DNA from: Roseobacter sinensis
Lineage (GTDB): Bacteria > Pseudomonadota > Alphaproteobacteria > Rhodobacterales > Rhodobacteraceae
DNA: 64,000 nt
Direction: 5' to 3'
Assembly: GCF_025755255.1 (NCBI RefSeq)
Contig: NZ_JALIEB010000012.1
Span: 97,911 to 161,910 of the forward strand
Positions 17,638 to 26,606 of the stretch are shown one piece after another; within the stretch, counting starts at the first letter, position 1, and each line of letters begins with the position of its first letter. The translations under genes and the position numbers were made by a program. The notes beneath the pieces were generated by a model, which was given only the letters and a program-made list of their open reading frames with translations, had not been told where the DNA came from and searched no databases.

Positions 17638-19125
17638 ATGACCCATATTCTCGCCATCGATCAGGGAACCACCTCGTCGCGTGCGATCCTCTTCGACGCG
17701 GAGATGAAGATCACATCCAGTGCGCAGGAGGAGTTCCCGCAGCACTTCCCCAACAGCGGCTGGGTCGAGCATGACCCCGGTGATTTGTGGGCCACCACGG
17801 CGGGCACCTGCCGCGCCGCGATCGAGAAGGCGGGCCTCGGCCCCGATGACATCGCCGCCATTGGCATCACCAACCAGCGCGAAACCGTCGTCGTCTGGGA
17901 GAAGGAGACCGGCAAGCCCATTCACAACGCCATCGTCTGGCAGGACCGGCGCACCGCCGAGTACTGCCGTGAACTGCGCGAGGCGGGCCATGACACCATG
18001 ATCACGGAGAAGACGGGCCTGCTGGCGGACCCTTATTTTTCGGGCACGAAACTGAAGTGGATCCTCGATCATGTGGAGGGCGCGCGGGATCGCGCGAAAG
18101 CGGGCGCGCTGCTGTTCGGAACCGTCGACAGTTTCCTGATCTGGAAGCTGACCGGTGGGGCATCCCATGTGACCGATGCCACGAATGCCGCACGGACGCT
18201 GCTCTATGATATCCACAAGGGCAGCTGGAGCACCTCGATCTGCGCGCTGTTCGACATCCCCATGGAGATGCTGCCCGAGGTGCGCGACTGCGCCTCCGAC
18301 TTCGGACTGACCCGGCCGGATCTCTTCGGTCGCCCCATCCCGATCCTGGGCGTGGCGGGCGACCAGCAGGCTGCGACAATTGGGCAGGCCTGCTTTGAGC
18401 CGGGCATGCTGAAATCGACATACGGTACCGGATGTTTTGCGCTGCTCAACACCGGCGAGACCGCGGTCGCCTCGAAGAACCGCCTGCTGACGACCATTGC
18501 CTATCAGTTCGACGGCACGCCGACCTATGCGCTCGAAGGGTCGATCTTCGTTGCCGGGGCCGTTGTGCAGTGGCTGCGCGACGGTCTGCAGATCATCCGT
18601 GAGGCGGGAGAAACCCAGCCGCTTGCGAAACTGGCAGACCCGAAGCAGACCGTGGTGCTGGTGCCCGCTTTCGTGGGGCTCGGGGCGCCTTACTGGAACG
18701 CGGAATGTCGTGGCGCCATCTTTGGCCTCACGCGCAACTCGGGGCGGCAAGAGCTGGCCAGGGCGGCGCTGGAAAGCGTGGGCTACCAGACCCGCGATCT
18801 GCTGGAGGCGATGCAGGCCGATTGGCAAAGCGAGGGCGCCGGGCAGACGCTCCGGGTTGATGGGGGGATGTCGGCCTCGGATTGGGCGATGCAGTTTCTC
18901 GCCGACATCATCGGTGCGCCGGTGGATCGCCCCGAGGTGCTGGAGACGACGGCGCTCGGCGCGGCCTGGCTCGCGGGCCAGCGCGCGGGCCTCTATCCGG
19001 ATATGACCGGCTTTTCCAAGATCTGGGCCCTGGAGCAGCAGTTCACGCCGGCGATGGAGCCGAGCGAGAGGGACGAGAAATACGCCGCCTGGAAACGCGC
19101 GGTTGATGCAACGATGCGCTTTTGA
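17638..19125 (+). CDS. glpK: Glycerol kinase
   Basis: A 495-residue FGGY-family kinase phosphorylating glycerol to sn-glycerol-3-phosphate, the substrate of GlpD. Visible signatures are [17 protein letters not shown] at residues 4-20, [42 protein letters not shown] near residue 262, and [20 protein letters not shown]. The length equals the usual glycerol kinase. GGGGGGAGCC precedes the ATG at 17638. The stop codon overlaps a TTG start of the following dehydrogenase gene, suggesting cotranslation. Confidence 0.95.
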   Translation: MTHILAIDQGTTSSRAILFDAEMKITSSAQEEFPQHFPNSGWVEHDPGDLWATTAGTCRAAIEKAGLGPDDIAAIGITNQRETVVVWEKETGKPIHNAIVWQDRRTAEYCRELREAGHDTMITEKTGLLADPYFSGTKLKWILDHVEGARDRAKAGALLFGTVDSFLIWKLTGGASHVTDATNAARTLLYDIHKGSWSTSICALFDIPMEMLPEVRDCASDFGLTRPDLFGRPIPILGVAGDQQAATIGQACFEPGMLKSTYGTGCFALLNTGETAVASKNRLLTTIAYQFDGTPTYALEGSIFVAGAVVQWLRDGLQIIREAGETQPLAKLADPKQTVVLVPAFVGLGAPYWNAECRGAIFGLTRNSGRQELARAALESVGYQTRDLLEAMQADWQSEGAGQTLRVDGGMSASDWAMQFLADIIGAPVDRPEVLETTALGAAWLAGQRAGLYPDMTGFSKIWALEQQFTPAMEPSERDEKYAAWKRAVDATMRF

Positions 19126-20273
19126 GTATCGCAGCATTCAGCTTCGCTACCGCCGGCCGCATCATCTTCGGGCGTGGCACCGCGGATCGCGTCTGCGCCG
19201 AAGCCTGTGCGCTCGGCCGCTCCATTCTTCTGATCCGCGGCCGGTCGGTGGCTTGGGTCGACGGCCTGACCGATGACTTTAGAGCAAGCGGCGCAGAGGT
19301 CACGACGGTGGTTTGTACGGGAGAGCCCACCGTCGAGATGGTTGAGGCTGCTGTGACACAGGGGCGCGCGGCAGGTGTCGAGGTGGTCGTCGCCGTGGGC
19401 GGCGGGTCGGCGATCGACCTTGGCAAGGCGGTCGCAGCGCTTCTGCCCGGCAAGAGCGGCACCATGGCGCATCTCGAAAGCGTCGGGGCCGGCCGGCCAC
19501 TCACGGCGCAGCCCTTGCCGTTTGTCGCCGTGCCGACAACCGCGGGGACGGGCGCGGAGGTCACCAAGAACGCCGTGATTGCTGTGCCGGAGGCGAGGCG
19601 CAAGGTCAGTCTGCGCGACGACCGGATGCTGCCCGATATCGCCATCATCGACCCGGCGCTGACCGATGGCGCGCCGCGCGCGCAGACGCTGGCCTCCGGG
19701 CTCGATGCGCTGACGCAGGTGATCGAGCCCTACCTGTCACACCGGGCCAACCCTCTGACGGATGCCCTCTGCCAAGCGGCCATTCGGCGCGGTACGCGGG
19801 CGCTGGTGCGCCTTGCCGAGGCAGAGGAAGCTGCCGCGCGCGACGAGATGGCCTTTACAAGTCTTGCAGGAGGGCTCGCGCTGGCCAATGCGGGTCTGGG
19901 CGCGGTGCACGGTCTTGCCGGTGTTCTCGGCGGGCGCCTCGGCGCGCCGCACGGGCTGATCTGCGGCCGGTTGCTGGGGCCGGTCCTCGTCGCGAATGCG
20001 CGCCAGATGCGGGCCGAGAGGGAAGATCTTGGCCGGTTCGGTGAGGTGGCGTCCTGGCTGGGAGAGGCCTTGGGGCAGGATGCGGGTGAGGTGTTCGAGG
20101 CGCTGCCCGATGTTCTCGATCGCTGGGAGGTGCCACGGCTCGGGCCCTGGTTCACAGCCGAGACGGATATGGACGCCATTGCTGCCGAAGCGGCGGACGC
20201 CTCCTCGATGAAGGCCAACCCTTGCGTCTTGCCGCCGGAGGCTCTGGTCGATGTTTTGCGACAAGCTGTCTAG
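19122..20273 (+). CDS. Iron-containing alcohol dehydrogenase family protein
   Basis: A 383-residue group III alcohol dehydrogenase related to lactaldehyde reductase and maleylacetate reductase. The NAD(P) region reads [17 protein letters not shown], and [15 protein letters not shown] follows. Metal ligands expected at the FucO positions are D195, H263 (GAVHGLAG) and H277 (APHGLICG). Position 199, normally His in DALTH, is Gln ([10 protein letters not shown]). The TTG start overlaps the glpK stop (TTGA); no better start is visible. It may oxidise glycerol-related alcohols or diols, but the substrate and metal are unproven. Confidence 0.82.
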   Translation: MSIAAFSFATAGRIIFGRGTADRVCAEACALGRSILLIRGRSVAWVDGLTDDFRASGAEVTTVVCTGEPTVEMVEAAVTQGRAAGVEVVVAVGGGSAIDLGKAVAALLPGKSGTMAHLESVGAGRPLTAQPLPFVAVPTTAGTGAEVTKNAVIAVPEARRKVSLRDDRMLPDIAIIDPALTDGAPRAQTLASGLDALTQVIEPYLSHRANPLTDALCQAAIRRGTRALVRLAEAEEAAARDEMAFTSLAGGLALANAGLGAVHGLAGVLGGRLGAPHGLICGRLLGPVLVANARQMRAEREDLGRFGEVASWLGEALGQDAGEVFEALPDVLDRWEVPRLGPWFTAETDMDAIAAEAADASSMKANPCVLPPEALVDVLRQAV

Positions 20274-20372
20274 AGCGCTTCGCCTTTGACGCGGGACAGC
20301 GTGCATCACCTATTGCGGTGATTTCATTGAAACCAGACAGCGATAGGTGATGCAGGTTCAAGGCGAATTGCT
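20274..20372. repeat. Nested imperfect palindrome between convergent genes
   Basis: A 99-nt fold-back sequence starting right after the alcohol dehydrogenase stop. The middle stem TGCATCACCTAT (20302-20313) / ATAGGTGATGCA (20343-20354) is a perfect 12 bp. Its loop holds a small TTTCA-T-TGAAA hairpin. The outer arms (20274-20289 and 20358-20372) share TTCGCCTT and AGC, with one bulge and a 2-nt mismatch. It could serve as a two-way terminator, but the long nested structure without T-runs resembles an interspersed palindromic repeat. Confidence 0.7.
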
Positions 20373-20393
20373 TTAGATCCGTGCTCCGCCGGG

Positions 20394-21605
20394 TCAGATC
20401 GCAGAGAGGCCCGCATTCGTATTGAGAAAGAACTGCGAGAAGATCGGGCCGCTTGCCGCACCTATGGCGCGGGCATTGAAGCCGATGCCGCCCGCTTCGA
20501 TACGGGGCGTCAGAAGGCCGCGCGTGTCCTGATTGACAAGATAGCGGCGGACCCGCTCGACCAGCTGGCTGCGCACCGTTTCGGGAAAGGCGCCGTCGAT
20601 CAGGATTGCCTCGAAATCGATGACCGAGCAGATCGACAGCGCTGCCTTTGCGAGCTCCTGCGCGGTCTCGCCGATCCAGGGGTCGACATACCGACCGAGC
20701 GCGCTCCAGTCCTGCGGCAGTTGCCACAGCTGTTTGGGGTCCAGCCCGACCTCAACAAGCCGCGCTTCGAGCAGATGCAGCGATGCCACGTCGATCAACT
20801 GACGGCTTTCACCCAGGGGCCCGGTGCTGCGCAGCGACCCCAGCGCGCCTGCGTTGCCCTGATTGCCCTCGAAAACGGTGTGGTTCAGCACCACGCCGCC
20901 GCCGATGAAGGAGCCGATGTAGAAATAGGCGTAATCCCGGTATTCCTTGCCGAGACCGTAGAGGTGCTCTGCGCGGCAGGCGGCAGTGGCATCGTTGCAG
21001 ACGAAGATCGGCAAGGTGCTGAACTTGGCGACCTCATCGGCGAACTGGATGTTTTTCCATGACCGGAAATCCTCTGCTGCCGCACCCGACAGGTCGTGCC
21101 ACTTCCAAAGCTCGAAAGGCGAGGCGACGCCGATCCCGCAAAGGCGCTCTTGCTGCGCCGCCGTCATCTCTTCCATCAACGTGTCGATGCCATCGGCGAG
21201 AAAGCCGAAGATGACCTCGGGCAAGGGGTAGGCGTAGGACATGTGAAGTTGCTTGATCACGGTGCCCTTGAAGGCGAGCAGAAGCAGCTCGGCGCTGCGC
21301 CGACCGATCTTGAGACCGAAGGAAAAGACCCCCTGGGCTGCGAGATCCATCGGTATGGAGGGCTTGCCGACCCTGCCGCGCTGCGGCTCTCCGCGCGCGA
21401 GCAGCCCGTCGCTTTCCAGCTTGCGCAGGATCACCGAGACGGTCTGAGGCGACAGCCCCGCCATCCGTGCAAGATCACTTCCCGGCATCGCGCCATGGCG
21501 CAGGACCATCGACAGCAGAAGGCGCTCATTGTAGTTGCGCACCCCGCGTTGATTCACGCCGATGCTCAAACCCTTGACCTTATCGCCATCCATCGGGCTG
21601 CTCAT
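20394..21605 (-). CDS. frcR: ROK-family repressor, FrcR-like
   Basis: A 403-residue ROK regulator: N-terminal winged helix (DLARMAGLSPQTVSVILRKLES, near residues 45-65) and a C-terminal sugar-kinase-like domain (GVASPFELW; CNDATAACRAEHLYG; GSFIGGGVVLN). The cysteine zinc motif CxCGxxGC usual in ROK proteins is absent; the corresponding stretch is EGNQGNAGALGSL. Position next to a fructose ABC operon matches frcR of Sinorhizobium. The ATG at 21605 with AAGGA about 10 nt upstream is chosen; an in-frame TTG at 21641 would abut the operator. It should repress frcBCAK in the absence of fructose. Confidence 0.85.
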   Translation of the reverse strand: MSSPMDGDKVKGLSIGVNQRGVRNYNERLLLSMVLRHGAMPGSDLARMAGLSPQTVSVILRKLESDGLLARGEPQRGRVGKPSIPMDLAAQGVFSFGLKIGRRSAELLLLAFKGTVIKQLHMSYAYPLPEVIFGFLADGIDTLMEEMTAAQQERLCGIGVASPFELWKWHDLSGAAAEDFRSWKNIQFADEVAKFSTLPIFVCNDATAACRAEHLYGLGKEYRDYAYFYIGSFIGGGVVLNHTVFEGNQGNAGALGSLRSTGPLGESRQLIDVASLHLLEARLVEVGLDPKQLWQLPQDWSALGRYVDPWIGETAQELAKAALSICSVIDFEAILIDGAFPETVRSQLVERVRRYLVNQDTRGLLTPRIEAGGIGFNARAIGAASGPIFSQFFLNTNAGLSAI

Positions 21606-21643
21606 GTCCCTTGTTTCCTTGGGTATTTTGACGTCACGCAATT

Positions 21644-21672
21644 AATAAATCAAGTTTATTTATTTATTGACA
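21644..21672. promoter_or_regulatory. AT-rich operator/promoter region of frcR-frcB
   Basis: AATAAA-TCAAG-TTTATT (21644-21660) is a perfect 6+6-bp inverted repeat in an otherwise GC-rich region, followed by a -35-like TTGACA at 21667-21672 pointing towards frcB. The overlap of a palindrome with a promoter element suits repression by FrcR. No good -10 hexamer is evident. The rest of the 179-bp gap up to frcB shows nothing else clear. Confidence 0.5.
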
Positions 21673-21784
21673 CTTGGTTTGAAATGATGTGTCTTGGGCA
21701 AGACCTGCAGGGGGAGAAATCCGCAGGCCGAGGCGCGCTGCCCGCGCCTTACCAAAGACAACACCGTTTCCGTGGGAGGAAAAC

Positions 21785-22807
21785 ATGAAGAAACTTCTCG
21801 CCAGTACGATTCTGGGTCTGGGCGCTTTGGGCGCGACCAGTGGCATAGCCGCTGCCGACGACATCACCGCCTGCCTGATCACCAAGACCGATACCAACCC
21901 GTTCTTCGTGAAGATGAAAGAGGGCGCCGAAGCCAAGGCGGCGGAGCTTGGCATGACGCTGAAGTCCTTCGCGGGCAAGGTCGACGGGGATCATGAAACG
22001 CAAGTGCAGGCGATCGAGACCTGCATTCTGGACGGTGCCAAGGGCATCCTGATCACCGCCTCCGATACGTCCTCCATCGTCTCGGCGGTCACGCAGGCGC
22101 GCGATGCCGGTCTGCTGGTGATCGCGCTCGACACGCCGCTTGAGCCGATTGACGCCGCCGATGCCACCTTTGCCACCGACAACTACAAGGCGGGTGTTCT
22201 GATCGGCGAATGGGCGCGCGCGCAGCTCGGTGATGCCGCCGAGGACGCGAAGATCGCGACGCTGGATCTGAACGTCAGCCAACCCACCGTGGATGTGTTG
22301 CGCAACCAGGGGTTTCTGGACGGGTTCGGCATTGATCTGGCCGATCCAAATGTCATCGGAGACGAAAGCGATGCGCGTATCGTCGGCAGCGATGTGACGG
22401 ACGGCAATGAAGAGGGCGGGCGCCGGGCCATGGAGAACCTGCTGGCCAAGGACCCCACCATCAACGTCGTGCACACGATCAACGAGCCGGCTGCAGCAGG
22501 GGCCTATGAGGCTCTCAAGGCCATCGGGCGCGAGAATGACGTGCTGATCGTCTCTGTCGATGGCGGCTGCCCGGGCGTTCAGAACGTGGCCGACGGTGTG
22601 ATCGGTGCGACCTCGCAGCAGTACCCGCTGCTCATGGCATCGCTGGGTGTCGAGGCCATCAAAAAGTGGGCCGACGAAGGTGTGAAGCCCGAGCCGACAC
22701 CGGGTAAGGAGTTCTTCGACACCGGCGTGGCGCTGGTGACCGATGCGCCAGCGGATGGGGTCGAGTCGATCTCCGTCGCGGAAGGCAAGGATCTCTGCTG
22801 GGGCTGA
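21785..22807 (+). CDS. frcB: Fructose ABC transporter substrate-binding protein FrcB
   Basis: A 340-residue periplasmic binding protein of the ribose-binding (CUT2) family, with a signal peptide ending GIAAA before [10 protein letters not shown]. The periplasmic-binding fold shows [20 protein letters not shown] near the N-terminus and [17 protein letters not shown] and [15 protein letters not shown] further on. The arrangement ROK regulator-binding protein-permease-single ATPase-kinase equals Sinorhizobium frcR-frcBCAK, supporting fructose (possibly also mannose or ribose) as ligand. GGGAGGAAAAC precedes the ATG at 21785. Confidence 0.85.
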   Translation: MKKLLASTILGLGALGATSGIAAADDITACLITKTDTNPFFVKMKEGAEAKAAELGMTLKSFAGKVDGDHETQVQAIETCILDGAKGILITASDTSSIVSAVTQARDAGLLVIALDTPLEPIDAADATFATDNYKAGVLIGEWARAQLGDAAEDAKIATLDLNVSQPTVDVLRNQGFLDGFGIDLADPNVIGDESDARIVGSDVTDGNEEGGRRAMENLLAKDPTINVVHTINEPAAAGAYEALKAIGRENDVLIVSVDGGCPGVQNVADGVIGATSQQYPLLMASLGVEAIKKWADEGVKPEPTPGKEFFDTGVALVTDAPADGVESISVAEGKDLCWG

Positions 22808-22820
22808 GACCTCACCTCGA

Positions 22821-22851
22821 ACCGTGGCGCGCGCACTCCGCGCGCCACGGT
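22821..22851 (+). terminator. Stem-loop after frcB
   Basis: A perfect 13-bp stem, ACCGTGGCGCGCG / CGCGCGCCACGGT, with loop CACTC, starts 13 nt after the frcB stop. No T-tract follows, so it probably protects frcB mRNA or attenuates frcCAK expression. It lies in the 121-bp frcB-frcC gap. Confidence 0.7.
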
Positions 22852-22928
22852 CTTCCGGGACTTTGCGACCCGGTGTGACAAGTTGACAGTGGCGCAGGTA
22901 ACGTGGCCCATGGATAGGGGGGAGATCC

Positions 22929-24002
22929 GTGTCCGAGACATCCGGTGAATCGCAGGACTACGAGCGCGAGGTGGCGCGGCGAGCCGAGGCGGTGGCTGAA
23001 TTCGAAGAGCCGAGGCGCGGGCTCCTTGGCGCCGTACAGCATATGCTGCACGTCAATCCGTCGCTGGTGCCGCTGATCGTTCTGATCGCCTCGATCATCA
23101 TCTTTGGCATACTCCGCGGGACGACCTTCTTTTCACCCTTTGCACTGACGCTCATTTTGCAACAGGTGCAGATCGTCGGGATTGTTGCGGCGGCGCAAAG
23201 CCTGGTGATCCTGACGGCCGGGATCGACCTCAGCGTTGGCGCCATCATGGTGATGTCCTCGGTCGTGATGGGGCAGTTCACCTTTCGCTACGGTATCCCG
23301 GTTGAGGTCTCGGTGGCTTGCGGGTTGCTCTGCGGCACGCTCATCGGCTTCATCAACGGCTGGCTGGTGGCAAAGGTGAAACTGCCGCCCTTCATTGTCA
23401 CGCTGGGGATGTGGCAGATCGTATTGGCCACGAATTTCCTCTATTCCGCGAATGAGACCATCCGCTCGCAAGAGATCGAAGCAGAAGCGCCCTTGCTTCA
23501 GTTCTTCGGCAACACCATCGCATTCGGCGGTGCGCGGCTCACCTACGGCGTGATTTTCATGCTCGCGCTTGTGTTCGTTCTGGCCTATGCGCTCAAACAC
23601 ACCGCCTGGGGCCGACACGTCTATGCCGTTGGAGACGATCCGGAGGCTGCCGAGCTGTCGGGCGTCAATGTCAAGCGCACGCTTATTTCGGTCTACATGC
23701 TGGCAGGCCTGATCTGCGCCTTCGCGGGCTGGGCCCTCATCGGGCGCATCGGATCAGTCTCGCCGACCTCGGGCCAGCTTGCCAATATCGAGAGCATTAC
23801 CGCTGTGGTGATCGGAGGTATCTCGCTCTTTGGCGGGCGCGGCTCGATCATGGGCACGCTTTTCGGCGCGCTGATCGTTGGGGTGTTTACGCTCGGACTA
23901 CGCCTGATGGGGGCCGATGCGCAGTGGACCTATCTGCTCATCGGTGTGCTGATCATCGCCGCCGTCGGCGTGGATCAATGGATCAGAAAGGTATCGGTGT
24001 GA
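22929..24002 (+). CDS. frcC: Fructose ABC transporter permease FrcC
   Basis: A 357-residue CUT2 permease (BPD_transp_2/RbsC type) with about nine hydrophobic segments. ILTAGIDLSVGAIMVMSSV and YAVGDDPEAAELSGVNVKR are family landmarks, and IGGISLFGGRGSIMGTLFGA is the conserved C-terminal block. GTG at 22929 follows GGGGGGAGATCC. A cytoplasmic N-terminal tail of about 45 polar residues precedes the first membrane helix. The stop overlaps the frcA start by one base. Confidence 0.87.
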   Translation: MSETSGESQDYEREVARRAEAVAEFEEPRRGLLGAVQHMLHVNPSLVPLIVLIASIIIFGILRGTTFFSPFALTLILQQVQIVGIVAAAQSLVILTAGIDLSVGAIMVMSSVVMGQFTFRYGIPVEVSVACGLLCGTLIGFINGWLVAKVKLPPFIVTLGMWQIVLATNFLYSANETIRSQEIEAEAPLLQFFGNTIAFGGARLTYGVIFMLALVFVLAYALKHTAWGRHVYAVGDDPEAAELSGVNVKRTLISVYMLAGLICAFAGWALIGRIGSVSPTSGQLANIESITAVVIGGISLFGGRGSIMGTLFGALIVGVFTLGLRLMGADAQWTYLLIGVLIIAAVGVDQWIRKVSV

Positions 24003-24778
24003 TGGAACCCATTCTCAAAGCGCGCAACCTCGTGAAGCGCTATGGCAAGGTCACCGCGCTGGATCACTGCGACTTTGACTTGATGCCGGGCGAGATCCTC
24101 GCCGTCATCGGCGACAATGGTGCGGGGAAGTCATCGCTGATCAAGGCGGTGTCCGGCGCTGTGCTCCCTGACGAGGGGGAAGTTTTCCTCGAAGGCCGGA
24201 GGGTGCATTTCACCTCACCCATCGACGCGCGCAACGAAGGGATCGAGACGGTCTACCAAACCCTTGCCATGTCACCCGCCCTGTCGATCGCCGACAACAT
24301 GTTCATGGGCCGCGAGATCCGCAAACCCGGTTTTCGGGGCAGATGGCTGCGCCAGCTGGACCGCGCCGAGATGGAGCGGATCGCGCGCGACAAGCTGTCC
24401 GAGCTTGGGCTCATGACGATCCAGAACATCAACCAGGCGGTCGAAACGCTTTCGGGCGGCCAGCGGCAGGGGGTCGCGGTGGCCCGCGCCGCCGCCTTCG
24501 GGTCCAAGGTGATCATTCTCGACGAGCCGACGGCGGCCCTTGGTGTCAAGGAATCCCGCCGGGTGCTGGAGCTCATTCTGGACGTGAAATCGCGGGGCAT
24601 CCCGATCATTCTGATCAGCCACAACATGCCGCATGTCTTCGAGGTGGCCGACCGCATCCACGTGCACCGGCTGGGCAAGCGGCTCTGCGTGATCGACCCC
24701 AAGGATTACACCATGTCCGATGCGGTGGCCTTCATGACCGGGGCCAAGGAACCGCCGGCGGCAGATATCGCCGCGTGA
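24002..24778 (+). CDS. frcA: Fructose ABC transporter ATP-binding protein FrcA
   Basis: A 258-residue ATPase with a single nucleotide-binding domain, unlike the two-domain RbsA/XylG proteins of enterobacteria, so it should act as a homodimer with FrcC. Walker A is GDNGAGKSS, the signature is LSGGQRQGVAVARAAA, Walker B is VIILDEPTAALGV, and the H-loop is LISHNMPHVFE. The ATG at 24002 overlaps the permease stop; the frcA stop overlaps the GTG of frcK. Confidence 0.88.
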   Translation: MEPILKARNLVKRYGKVTALDHCDFDLMPGEILAVIGDNGAGKSSLIKAVSGAVLPDEGEVFLEGRRVHFTSPIDARNEGIETVYQTLAMSPALSIADNMFMGREIRKPGFRGRWLRQLDRAEMERIARDKLSELGLMTIQNINQAVETLSGGQRQGVAVARAAAFGSKVIILDEPTAALGVKESRRVLELILDVKSRGIPIILISHNMPHVFEVADRIHVHRLGKRLCVIDPKDYTMSDAVAFMTGAKEPPAADIAA

Positions 24779-25413
24779 CGCAGCCGCTTGAGAGCTTCGA
24801 CGCGCTGGTCGCCGCGGTTCTTGCCGCCCCGCGACAGGCGCGGCGCCGTCTGGTGGCGGTGGCGGGCGCGCCGGGCAGTGGCAAGTCGACGCTGGCCGCG
24901 CGCCTCGCCGATGCCTTGGCGCAAGCCGGTTGCAGAACCCAGGTGGTGCCGATGGATGGGTTTCACCTGGACAATCGCCTGCTCATCGCGATGAACCTGC
25001 TCGGCCGCAAGGGCGCGCCCGAGACCTTCGACGTGGGCGGCTTTCGCCGCCTGATGGCCGCGCTGGGTGCCGATACGCCGGTGTACTACCCGCTCTTCGA
25101 CCGGACCCGCGACATCGCCATTGCCAGCGCGGGCTGTCTTGATGAGGCCTGCGATACGGTGATCGTCGAAGGCAACTACCTGCTGCTGGATGCACCGGAC
25201 TGGCGCGCGCTCCATCCGCTCTGGGATCTGCGCGTCCGGCTCGACGTCCCGATGGAAACCCTGCGCAGCCGCCTGATCGACCGCTGGCTGGACGAGGGAC
25301 TGGCCGAGGATGCCGCCATCGCGCGGGCCGAGGGAAACGACCTGCGCAATGCCCGGTTGGTCGACGCGCAGGCGCTGGCGGCGGATATGGTGTTTGATGG
25401 GGCCGCGTCATAG
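24775..25413 (+). CDS. frcK: P-loop kinase-like protein FrcK
   Basis: A 212-residue P-loop NTPase of the uridine kinase/phosphoribulokinase/pantothenate kinase fold. Walker A is AGAPGSGKST near residue 35, and the substrate loop PMDGFHLDNRLL near residue 62 and VIVEGNYLLLD near residue 125 are family hallmarks. Its position at the end of frcBCA corresponds to frcK of Sinorhizobium, a kinase-like protein of unknown substrate. It starts at GTG overlapping the frcA stop, so it is translationally coupled. It may phosphorylate the imported sugar or a related nucleoside; a PfkB-type fructokinase candidate is encoded separately at 29106-30032. Confidence 0.78.
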   Translation: MTQPLESFDALVAAVLAAPRQARRRLVAVAGAPGSGKSTLAARLADALAQAGCRTQVVPMDGFHLDNRLLIAMNLLGRKGAPETFDVGGFRRLMAALGADTPVYYPLFDRTRDIAIASAGCLDEACDTVIVEGNYLLLDAPDWRALHPLWDLRVRLDVPMETLRSRLIDRWLDEGLAEDAAIARAEGNDLRNARLVDAQALAADMVFDGAAS

Positions 25414-25493
25414 GTCTGCAAAATGGCGGGTCTATGCTAGTCTGAGACGTATCCCGCACATTCGGCCATTGATGTTTGGCGGGAAATGTGATC

Positions 25494-25505
25494 GTTAGCG
25501 CTAAC
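25494..25505. promoter_or_regulatory. Perfect LacI-type operator GTTAGCGCTAAC upstream of gap
   Basis: A 12-bp perfect palindrome with the central CG step typical of LacI/GalR-family operators, located 53 bp before the gap start in the 145-bp frcK-gap gap. No LacI-family gene is in the window, so the regulator must be encoded elsewhere. It probably controls gap-edd-eda-kinase and perhaps the glycogen genes behind them. Confidence 0.65.
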
Positions 25506-25558
25506 AAGGCCGATTGTGCCAGACCGGCGCATGACAGAAGAAGTTCTGGAGGAAGAAG

Positions 25559-26566
25559 ATGTCTCACTCAGTTGCAATCAACGGTTTTGGTCGGATCGGT
25601 CGGGGCGTCCTGCGCGCGCTGGTCGAGAACAAGGTGTCTGATGTGGAAGTCACCGCGATCAACGACCTGTCGACCCCTGAGACCCTGGCGCATCTTCTCA
25701 AATACGACAGTGTGCATGGCCGCTTCGACGCCGAGGTCTCGGTCTCCGGTGACTCGCTGGTCGTGAACGGCAAGAGCATCGCGGTGACGGCCATCCGCAA
25801 CCCGGCGGAGTTGCCGTGGGACGGCGTTGACGTCGCTATGGAGTGCACCGGTCTCTTCACCGCGCGTGAGAAAGCCGTGCAGCATCTGGAGAACGGCTCG
25901 CGCCGCGTGCTGATCTCGGCACCCGGGGCTGGGGCCGACCGCACCGTGGTTTACGGTGTGAACCACACCGACATGACCAAGGATGATATCGTCATCTCCA
26001 ACGCCTCCTGCACGACGAACTGCCTCGCACCGGTGGCCTACGTGCTCGACAAGGCCTTCGGCATCAAGACAGGCTACATGACCACGATCCACGCCTATAC
26101 CGGCGACCAGCCCTCGCACGACGCGCCGCACAAGGATCTTTATCGCGGGCGGGCGGCGGCGCTGTCGATGGTGCCGACTTCGACGGGGGCGGCCAAGGCG
26201 ATCTCGCTGGTGCTGCCGCATCTGGAGGGCAAGCTCGAAGGTTCCGCCGTGCGCGTGCCCACGCCGAATGTCTCGCTGGTCGATCTGACCTGCACGACCG
26301 ACAAACCTGCCACCAAGGATGCGATCAACGCCGCCATGAAGGCCGCCGCCGAGGGCGAGTTGAAGGGCATTCTGGCCTATGAGACCGACCCGACCGTCTC
26401 TATCGACTACAACCACGACCCGCATTCATCGAGTTTTGCCGCCCCGCAGACCAGCGTCACCGCCGATGGTCTGGTGCGCGTGGTCAGCTGGTACGACAAC
26501 GAATGGGGCTTTGCGAACCGTATGATCGACACCGGGCGCAGGCTGGCGGAGCTCTCCAAGACCTGA
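25559..26566 (+). CDS. gap: Glyceraldehyde-3-phosphate dehydrogenase, type I
   Basis: A 335-residue phosphorylating GAPDH. The Rossmann motif is INGFGRIGRGVLRA, the active-site Cys151 is in SNASCTTNCLAPV, and SWYDNEWGFANRM is near the C-terminus. GGAGGAAGAAG precedes the ATG at 25559. It heads a run with edd and eda, so it probably handles the glyceraldehyde-3-phosphate released by KDPG aldolase; another gap copy elsewhere in the genome would be usual in this group. A LacI-type operator lies just upstream. Confidence 0.95.
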   Translation: MSHSVAINGFGRIGRGVLRALVENKVSDVEVTAINDLSTPETLAHLLKYDSVHGRFDAEVSVSGDSLVVNGKSIAVTAIRNPAELPWDGVDVAMECTGLFTAREKAVQHLENGSRRVLISAPGAGADRTVVYGVNHTDMTKDDIVISNASCTTNCLAPVAYVLDKAFGIKTGYMTTIHAYTGDQPSHDAPHKDLYRGRAAALSMVPTSTGAAKAISLVLPHLEGKLEGSAVRVPTPNVSLVDLTCTTDKPATKDAINAAMKAAAEGELKGILAYETDPTVSIDYNHDPHSSSFAAPQTSVTADGLVRVVSWYDNEWGFANRMIDTGRRLAELSKT

Positions 26567-26606
26567 GCTGCCGTCCGCGTCCTCAAGGGACCGAGAGGAA
26601 CCGCTG

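Noticed and set aside
24775..25413. FrcK as a fructokinase of the PfkB or ROK family
   Set aside because: Its motifs (AGAPGSGKST, PMDGFHLDN) belong to the uridine kinase/phosphoribulokinase fold, so a fructokinase name would be unsupported.
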